From Polycyclovorans sp046565985 (GTDB lineage: Bacteria; Pseudomonadota; Gammaproteobacteria; Nevskiales; Nevskiaceae), in assembly GCA_046565985.1 (NCBI GenBank), contig JBKHXN010000004.1, positions 1 to 20,248 of the forward strand: a DNA stretch of 20,248 nucleotides, given 5' to 3'. The position numbers and the translations under genes are program-made. Shown piece after piece: positions 14,697-20,248 of this stretch. The notes beneath the pieces are model-generated. The model saw nothing but the letters and a program-made list of their open reading frames with translations, made no database searches and was not told the DNA's origin. Positions within the stretch are counted from its first letter, which is position 1; each line of letters begins with the position of its first letter.

Positions 14697-15632
14697 TTAA
14701 CTACCCACATTGCCCAGAGCCCTGATGATCGACATGAAAGCCGGGCCGGCGACGAAGATCAGCAGCGCGGGAAAGAAGAACAGCACCATCACCACGGTCA
14801 TGCGGCCGGACATGAGATTGACCCGCTCACGCAGATCCAGGCTGCGCCGCTCTTCGAGCACGGCCAGGGTTTCGAGCAGCGGCTGGCGGATCTCACCGCC
14901 GTAGCGCTCGATCTGGCGCAGCACCGCGAGGACCGAGCTGAGATCCTCCACCTCCATCACATCGGCCAGATTCTTCAGCACCTCGCCGGTATCGGCGCCC
15001 GCCTCCAGGCTGCGCAGCAGGATGGCGATCTCCCGCCCCAGTTGGGGCAGCACGTCCCCACCCTCGCGGACCAGGCTGCTCAATGCCTGTCGCGTGGAAA
15101 GACCCGCCTCGAACAGCAGGATCAGCAGGTGGATGAACAGTGGGACTTCCTGCTTGATCGCCGTGCGTCGTGAGCCGGCAATGTTGCGCAGCAGCCAGCG
15201 CGGCACCAGCACCGAGACGGCGAGCAGGATGAACAGCAGCATGGGAATCATCAGCCACTGGCCGTCGGCGCCGCCGGAGAGCCAGAACAGCAGGATCGCC
15301 ACGCCACCCAGCAGCGGGATGCTGAACTGGAAGGCGTACCACATCAGATGCGCCTCGGCGGAACGCCAGCCGGCCTGCACGAGCAGACGCTGGCTTTCGT
15401 TCTCCGGGTCCACCCAGCCCTCGATGCGCTTGCCGCCGCGCGCCAGGTTGAGCAGCAGCGGCCGGTCCTGCAGCGCGGCGAATTCGTCGGACTCCATCTG
15501 GCCGGGGATCAGGCGGTTCTGGATCTTCTCCACGTTGCGCCCCTGCTGCACCACCTTGAAGATCAGCCACAACGCCACGCCGGCGGTGATCAGGGTGGCC
15601 GCCAGCAGCACGGCAAACAGCGCCGCACTCAT
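14697..15632 (-). CDS. tadC: Tad pilus inner-membrane platform protein TadC
   Basis: A 311-residue polytopic protein of the type II secretion F (GspF/PilC) superfamily that, with TadB, forms the platform on which TadA drives Flp pilus assembly. Membrane segments are visible at the N-terminus (about 3-27), as a pair in the middle (about 110-165, ending VSVLVPRWLL) and at the C-terminus (about 280-305, MTVVMVLFFFPALLIFVAGP). Between the last two lies the cytoplasmic T2SSF domain, with LILLFEAGLSTRQALSSLVRE and the helix-rich EVLKNLADVMEVEDLSS. Its ATG overlaps the tadB stop by four bases. The tadC versus tadB assignment rests on gene order and on the first-then-second arrangement common to tad loci. 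Confidence 0.92.
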   Translation of the reverse strand: MSAALFAVLLAATLITAGVALWLIFKVVQQGRNVEKIQNRLIPGQMESDEFAALQDRPLLLNLARGGKRIEGWVDPENESQRLLVQAGWRSAEAHLMWYAFQFSIPLLGGVAILLFWLSGGADGQWLMIPMLLFILLAVSVLVPRWLLRNIAGSRRTAIKQEVPLFIHLLILLFEAGLSTRQALSSLVREGGDVLPQLGREIAILLRSLEAGADTGEVLKNLADVMEVEDLSSVLAVLRQIERYGGEIRQPLLETLAVLEERRSLDLRERVNLMSGRMTVVMVLFFFPALLIFVAGPAFMSIIRALGNVGS

Positions 15633-16561
15633 GGTGCCTCTCCGGTGGAGCGCATCATCTTGATCAGCACCAGAATGCCGAGGATCTGCATGCTCAGCGA
15701 AACCAGCAGCATGGTCTTGCCGGTCGGATCGGCGATGATCTCGGTGTAATAACCGGGGTTCTGCAGGTAAACGTAGATCGACAGCCCGACCGGCAGGATG
15801 GACAGGATGATGGCCGAGAAACGCGTCTCGGCGGTGAGCGCACGCAGCTCGCGGGCGGCAACGTCGCGGGCGCGGATCGCCTGGATCAGGCTCTTGAGAA
15901 TATTGCGCATGCTGCCGCCGTACTTGCGGTTGATGGAGGCCGCAAGCGCCATGACCTTGATATCGCGAATCTGGTGGATCTCGCCGGTTTCCATCAGCAC
16001 CAGCTCCACCGGCGCGCCCAGACGGACCTGACGGCCCACACTGAGCATCAGCGGCTGCAGGGGCTCTGGACTTTCCTGCGCGGTGGCGACGATGGATTCC
16101 TCCAGCGTATTGCCGGCGGTGAGCACCCGCATCATGCCTTCCAGAAACGCAGGCAGCTGTTCCATGATCAGTGTGCGTCGCGCAGCGGCGCGGCGGCTCA
16201 GAATGGCCCAGAACAGCACCGCGCCGATGCCGATGACCCCCAGCCCGGCCACCGAGCCCAGCACCAGGATCAGGACCGGGACTAGCAGGATCGCCAGCCA
16301 GAGAAAGCGGCTGACCACCGACGGCTCGGCGTCCACCCCGCTGCGCCAGAGCAGCTGGCAGACGGCGGCCAATAGTGGATTGCGGATCTGCTGGCGCGGA
16401 CTGCGGTAGGCGCCGGGCTCCAGCGACTCGTCGGCGCCGGCCGCGCGCAGGCGAACCTGGATTTCCTCGTCGTGCTCCCGCGCGCCGGCGCGCAGGAACA
16501 GGATGACCGCCACCACCGCCAGCAGCGCCGACAGGCCGATGACGATCATCAGCGGGTTCAT
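15629..16561 (-). CDS. tadB: Tad pilus inner-membrane platform protein TadB
   Basis: The 310-residue partner of TadC, also of the T2SSF superfamily. Segments are an N-terminal helix (about 3-24), a double helix (about 84-122, LVPVLILVLGSVAGLGVIG) and two C-terminal helices (about 250-272 and 283-304). The cytoplasmic domain has the family pattern LPAFLEGMMRVLTAGNTLEESI, GEIHQIRDIKVMALAASINR, then RKYGGSMRNILKSL. It overlaps tadA by four bases upstream and tadC by four downstream (ATGA at both joints), so tadABC are translated as a coupled unit with fixed stoichiometry. Confidence 0.93.
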   Translation of the reverse strand: MNPLMIVIGLSALLAVVAVILFLRAGAREHDEEIQVRLRAAGADESLEPGAYRSPRQQIRNPLLAAVCQLLWRSGVDAEPSVVSRFLWLAILLVPVLILVLGSVAGLGVIGIGAVLFWAILSRRAAARRTLIMEQLPAFLEGMMRVLTAGNTLEESIVATAQESPEPLQPLMLSVGRQVRLGAPVELVLMETGEIHQIRDIKVMALAASINRKYGGSMRNILKSLIQAIRARDVAARELRALTAETRFSAIILSILPVGLSIYVYLQNPGYYTEIIADPTGKTMLLVSLSMQILGILVLIKMMRSTGEAP

Positions 16562-17778
16562 GTCACCCCTCGCAGATCCAGATGCTGGCCGCTGGGCAGG
16601 TCATAGATGAACAGGTCCTTCATCAGCAGTTCCGAGCCCTTGAGCCCCTGCACCTCGGTCACCGTGGTCACGCGGCGCTCGCCGGTCGGCAGGCGGCTGA
16701 CCTGCACCATCAGATGGATGGCGCTGGCGATCTGGCCACGGAACGTCACCTCGCTGCCGCTGTAACCGGCGAAGCCGGCGAGCAGTTCGAGACGATGCAG
16801 GGCATCGCGCGTCGAGTTGGCGTGCAGGGTGGTCATGGAGCCGTCATGACCGGTATTCATGGCCTGGAGCATGTCCAGCACCTCGTCGCCACGCACCTCG
16901 CCGACGATGATGCGATCCGGGCGCATGCGCAGAGCGTTGCGCACCAGGTCGCGCGCGGTGACGGCATTGCCGCCTTCCAGATTGGGCGGGCGCGATTCCA
17001 GCCGCACCACGTGGCCATGCTCGAAACGCAGCTCCGCCGCATCCTCCACGGTGATCAGGCGCTCACCCTGCGGCACCCACTGCGAGAGCAGATTCAGAAA
17101 GGTGGTCTTGCCCGAGCCCGTTCCGCCCACCACGATCAGGTTGGTGCGCTGCTCCACCCGCTGGCGCAGGTAGTCGAGCATGGGCTGGGTGACGCTGCCG
17201 CTGCGCACCAGGTCGGCGGCGGTCAGCGCGTGCTTGCGGAACTTGCGGATCGACAGGCAGGGCCCGTCCAGCGCGATCGGTGGGATGATGGCATTGACAC
17301 GCGAGCCGTCGGGCAGACGCGCGTCCACCATGGGGGTGGACTCGTCCACGCGGCGGCCCAGTGGCGCGAGGATGCGCTGTATCACGCGGATCACGTGGGC
17401 GTCGTTGAAGAAGCGTACCGGGGCGGTCTCCAGCCGGCCCGCGCGCTCGATGAACACCGCGTTGGGCCCGTTGACGACGATGTCGTTGACGCCTTCATCC
17501 TCCACCAGGCTCTGGATGGGGCCATAGCCCATCAGCTCGTCACGCGCGTCCTTGGCCAGCGCCTCGGACTCGCGCTGGTTCACCGGCAGACGATTGTCCA
17601 CCACGTAGCGCCGGATCTCCTCGGAAACGAAGCGTTCGGTACGCGGGGCGTCCCACTGCAGCAGGTCGATGTGCCGCTCTTCGATCTGCTGGATCAGATG
17701 GCGATGGAAATTGTTCTTGAGCTGCTGATACTGATCAGACAGGCGGAAGCGGGCAATCTGGCCGTCCTGCGTATTCAT
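16558..17778 (-). CDS. tadA: Tad pilus assembly motor ATPase TadA/CpaF
   Basis: A 406-residue secretion ATPase of the VirB11/CpaF type; a hexameric cytoplasmic motor expected to power Flp pilus extension and probably retraction. The N-terminal domain (about 45-180) includes GYGPIQSLVEDEGVNDIVVNG and the RVDESTPMVDARLPDGSRV stretch. The catalytic core has Walker A GGTGSGKT (218-225), the Asp box ITVEDAAEL (242-250), Walker B RIIVGEVRGDE (289-299) and the His box HDGSMTTLHA (311-320). All catalytic residues look intact. The frame is open about 100 codons further upstream, but those overlap tadZ, and the ATG at 17778 gives the normal family N-terminus (basic, helical). The gap to tadZ is 20 bases. 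Confidence 0.95.
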   Translation of the reverse strand: MNTQDGQIARFRLSDQYQQLKNNFHRHLIQQIEERHIDLLQWDAPRTERFVSEEIRRYVVDNRLPVNQRESEALAKDARDELMGYGPIQSLVEDEGVNDIVVNGPNAVFIERAGRLETAPVRFFNDAHVIRVIQRILAPLGRRVDESTPMVDARLPDGSRVNAIIPPIALDGPCLSIRKFRKHALTAADLVRSGSVTQPMLDYLRQRVEQRTNLIVVGGTGSGKTTFLNLLSQWVPQGERLITVEDAAELRFEHGHVVRLESRPPNLEGGNAVTARDLVRNALRMRPDRIIVGEVRGDEVLDMLQAMNTGHDGSMTTLHANSTRDALHRLELLAGFAGYSGSEVTFRGQIASAIHLMVQVSRLPTGERRVTTVTEVQGLKGSELLMKDLFIYDLPSGQHLDLRGVT

Positions 17779-17798
17779 GAGCGCGCGGCCCCGCCCGC

Positions 17799-18992
17799 TC
17801 AGCTGAACAGCCGGGCAAAGAAGCCCTGCTTGGGCTTGGGCATGTGCGCCTCGCTGGCCATCAGCGTCTGCGCCAGCTGGGTGATCTGGGTGCAGTAGGG
17901 ATCGGTCGGCGCCACCACGAACATCGGTTCGCCCGAGTTCATGGCCTGCACGCGGTTGATCACCTTGCTGGAGAGCGTGCCGATCAGCGGCAGGTCCAGG
18001 CGCTCGGCCATCCCCTCCGGCTCCAGCCCGCGACGCTTGTGGTAGTCGTCCACGATCAGCGCGGTGCGGTCCAGCTCGCAATTGTCCAGCCGCAGGGCGC
18101 GCATCAGGTACTTGCTCTGACGCGATCGCATGATGGACTGGTCGGTGGTCAGCAGCGTGCGGTCAGCCTTGCCGATCACGCCCGTGAGTACCGGGATCGG
18201 CAGATGACCGTCCATGGATACCACGATGACCGCGAACAGCCCCATCAGTACCTCGATGAGCTTGAGGAATTCATCCGGATCGAACTGGCCGGGGCCGATC
18301 AGGTCCTCGGGCAGGCTCAGCACGTACAGGCCCGAGCTGTGCTTGGAGAAGGCGGTCTCCACCAGTGTCTGGTCGCAGCGGTCCGCATCGTTGACGGCAT
18401 CAAAGACACTGTAGGTCTGGTTGATGTTGAGAAAGATCGGCCCGGCTCCGGCAGGCGTGGCGGCATCGAGCAGCAGCACGCGCTCACCCGGGCGCTTGAG
18501 ATTGCTCAGGCAGGCAAGCGCCAGGTGCACGGCCATGAAAGCGATGCTCTGCTGCGGATGGGCGGCGACCACCGAATAAAGCTTGCCCAGCGCACCCGCC
18601 ACCCCGGCATGCCCGGCCTGGGCACTGCGGCGCAGGAGCTTGTTGAGCGCCGGCGCGACGTTGGCCTCGTCGCGGCGCAGGATGAAGAAATCCCGCGCGC
18701 CGGCGCGCATGGCGCCCAGCACCAGCTCCGGCGCCGGATCCGGACCGATCGCCACCGCGAGGATGTCCGGCATGCGATCCACGAAGCGCTCGATCATCCG
18801 GGTGCGGTCCTCGGCCTGGCCGGGATCAAACTGGAAGAACACCACATCGGTCCGCTCCAGCGCCTGGACGTGGCGGATCAGCTCATCACCATCCTGCGCC
18901 GCCTGTTGCACCAGGCTGGCGCCCGGCAGGGCATTCTGCAACCAGTTGAGATAGACGGGGTCTTCGCTGACAACAACGGCCTGTATTTTCAT
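17799..18992 (-). CDS. tadZ: TadZ/CpaE-like pilus localisation protein with altered Walker A
   Basis: A 397-residue protein of the TadZ/CpaE family, which marks the pole or assembly site for the Tad machine. The N-terminal part (1-120) is a receiver-like domain (MKIQAVVVSEDPVYLNWLQ; GAMRAGARDFFILRRDE), in which I do not see a confident phosphoacceptor. The ParA/MinD-like part (about 136-375) keeps the RVLLLDAATPAGAGPIFLN Walker A' region, but where the P-loop KGGVGTT should be it reads AAHPQQSIAFM (143-153), with no lysine and no glycine run. The C-terminus ends KPKQGFFARLFS, a short basic amphipathic helix of the kind that binds membrane. GAGG stands four bases before the ATG, and rcpA ends six bases upstream. 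No frameshift is seen. Confidence 0.9.
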   Translation of the reverse strand: MKIQAVVVSEDPVYLNWLQNALPGASLVQQAAQDGDELIRHVQALERTDVVFFQFDPGQAEDRTRMIERFVDRMPDILAVAIGPDPAPELVLGAMRAGARDFFILRRDEANVAPALNKLLRRSAQAGHAGVAGALGKLYSVVAAHPQQSIAFMAVHLALACLSNLKRPGERVLLLDAATPAGAGPIFLNINQTYSVFDAVNDADRCDQTLVETAFSKHSSGLYVLSLPEDLIGPGQFDPDEFLKLIEVLMGLFAVIVVSMDGHLPIPVLTGVIGKADRTLLTTDQSIMRSRQSKYLMRALRLDNCELDRTALIVDDYHKRRGLEPEGMAERLDLPLIGTLSSKVINRVQAMNSGEPMFVVAPTDPYCTQITQLAQTLMASEAHMPKPKQGFFARLFS

Positions 18993-18998
18993 CTGTCC

Positions 18999-20246
18999 TC
19001 AGCGCCCGAAGCCGGTGTTGAAATTGCCGCTTTCCAGGAAAATGGTCTCCGCCATGTTGGGATCGCGTTCGTCCAGACGCTGGCCGGGCACTGGCGGCAG
19101 GCGCGCCTCGCGCGCCAGCGGCTTCACCAGGTAGGGCGTGACCACCATGATCAGCTCGCGCTCTTCCTTGCTGCGCACCGCGCTGCGGAAGAAAGCACCG
19201 AGTACCGGGATATCGCCCAGCCAGGGAACCTTGTTCACCGCGTCGTTGCTCTGGCTGCTGACCAGGCCGGAGATGACGAAGCTCTCGCCGTCGCCGAGCT
19301 CCACCGTGGTGTCGGTACGACGCACCGCCAGTGCCGGAACCGCAACCCCGCCGATCTGGATACCGGCGCTGAAGTCCAGGTCGCTGACCTCGGGCGCCAC
19401 CTTGAGGGCGATGCGGTCGCGCGACAGGATGGTGGGCGAGATGCCCAGGCGCACGCCGAATTCCTTGTACTCCACGGTGATGCCGCCGCCGGAACGGCCG
19501 CCCTGACTGACCGGCACCGGGAACTCACCGCCCACCAGATAGGTGGCCGTCTGGCCGCTGGTAGCGAGCAGCGTGGGCTCGGCGAGAGTGCGCGCCAGAC
19601 CTTTCTGTTCCAGCAGGCTGAGAATGCCCAGAATGCCGCGCGAGGGATCTCCCACCACCACGTTGTAGGCGTTCTGCAGCGGCGCCTGCACGGCGTTGCC
19701 GGCAAAGGTGCCGGGCGTGGAGATCCCGGCGATGGTGCTCGCCGAGCTCTTCAGGGCGTTGAGGCCAAACTGCTGCAGGGTGCTGCGCCGGACCTCGGCG
19801 ATCTTGACCTCGGTGAGCACCTGGGTTTCGAGCGTGATCTGACTGGTATCGGCCACCGGGCCGCTGGCGCCGGCCTGGGCCGCGATCTTGGCGCGGCGGT
19901 GCGCGAGCAGATTGGGCAGCCGGCCTTCGAGGCTGGTGCCCGGATCCACCACGGCGCTCGCCAGATCCGGATCGGGCTGGGCGCTGCGCATGGGATCCCT
20001 GACCGCGCTGACCCGCACCCGGTACTCGCGTGGCGGCGCGTTGCGGTCCTGCCACACCAGCAGGCTGGTGACGCCCAGGTCCTTGCCGGTGATAAGCATT
20101 TCGCGGCGATTGAGAATCCGCACGTCGGCGATACTGGCGTCGCCGATGGCGACGCGCTCCACCCGCTCACCTTCGCGGAACAGGCGGTGCGTACCCTTTT
20201 CCACCAGCACCACATTCTCATCCGCGATCTGCGCGGAGGCCGGCGC
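18999..20246 (-). CDS. rcpA: Tad pilus outer-membrane secretin RcpA/CpaC, 5' end cut by the window
   Basis: The secretin channel through which the Flp pilus leaves the cell. The visible 415 residues begin with APASAQIADENVVLVEKG, apparently the end of a signal peptide (APASA) and the first mature residues, so only some 15-25 residues are missing. The pilus-type N-terminal domain covers about 10-90 (GERVERVAIGDASIADVRIL, then MLITGKDLGVTSLLVW). The secretin domain covers about 165-385, with the conserved EVSDLDF, TTVELGDGESFVISGLV, NKVPWLGDIPVLGAFFRS and ERELIMVVTPYLVKPL. The ATG-like codon at 20213 is not the start, because the frame is open to the window edge. It is the first gene of the operon seen here; rcpC and flp should lie further right. 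Confidence 0.94.
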   Translation of the reverse strand, partial: APASAQIADENVVLVEKGTHRLFREGERVERVAIGDASIADVRILNRREMLITGKDLGVTSLLVWQDRNAPPREYRVRVSAVRDPMRSAQPDPDLASAVVDPGTSLEGRLPNLLAHRRAKIAAQAGASGPVADTSQITLETQVLTEVKIAEVRRSTLQQFGLNALKSSASTIAGISTPGTFAGNAVQAPLQNAYNVVVGDPSRGILGILSLLEQKGLARTLAEPTLLATSGQTATYLVGGEFPVPVSQGGRSGGGITVEYKEFGVRLGISPTILSRDRIALKVAPEVSDLDFSAGIQIGGVAVPALAVRRTDTTVELGDGESFVISGLVSSQSNDAVNKVPWLGDIPVLGAFFRSAVRSKEERELIMVVTPYLVKPLAREARLPPVPGQRLDERDPNMAETIFLESGNFNTGFGR

Positions 20247-20248
20247 GG

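Noticed and set aside
14655..14700. Intrinsic terminator between tadC and tadD
   Set aside because: The stem is A+T-rich and contains the tadD start codon; a G+C-rich stem followed by a U run is missing.

Overview
The window is a compact, G+C-rich stretch of a gammaproteobacterial chromosome. GTG and TTG starts, ATGA overlaps and very short spacers are common. The pairing of amgK-murU with lptD-surA-pdxA-rsmA is typical of Pseudomonas-like and Chromatiales/Ectothiorhodospiraceae-like gammaproteobacteria. I cannot fix the genus from sequence alone. No tRNA, rRNA, CRISPR array, insertion sequence or integrase is visible, and no gap over 300 bases lacks a gene.

Left part (1-8744) is core metabolism and envelope biogenesis. 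The 3' part of lipA (lipoyl synthase) is followed by an unrecognised acidic 135-residue protein. A leftward group amgK-murU-osmC-like recycles N-acetylmuramate to UDP-MurNAc and ends in a redox protein. A rightward operon, divergent from amgK across 86 bases, carries lptD (LPS insertion into the outer membrane), surA (the periplasmic chaperone that matures LptD and other barrel proteins), pdxA (vitamin B6 synthesis) and rsmA (16S rRNA dimethylation). Several of its joints overlap, which implies translational coupling.

Right part (8741-20248) is one leftward operon for a Tad/Flp tight-adherence pilus. In transcription order it holds rcpA (outer-membrane secretin, cut by the window edge), tadZ (localisation ATPase-like), tadA (motor ATPase), tadB and tadC (inner-membrane platform), tadD (TPR protein), a small secreted DUF3613-like protein, tadG, and four bases later a 1039-residue membrane protein with three PAS domains, an intact GGDEF domain and an EAL-like domain that has lost its catalytic motifs. 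The order matches, from memory, the P. aeruginosa tad locus, but a cyclic-di-GMP protein sits after tadG where Pseudomonas has the pprB regulator. The flp pilin, rcpC and a prepilin peptidase would be expected to the right of the window.

The most interesting points are the diguanylate cyclase welded to the end of the Tad operon, the degenerate nucleotide site of TadZ, and an A+T-rich interrupted palindrome that buries the GTG start codon of tadD. The two operons converge on a single CTAG that supplies the stop codons of both rsmA and the cyclase gene.
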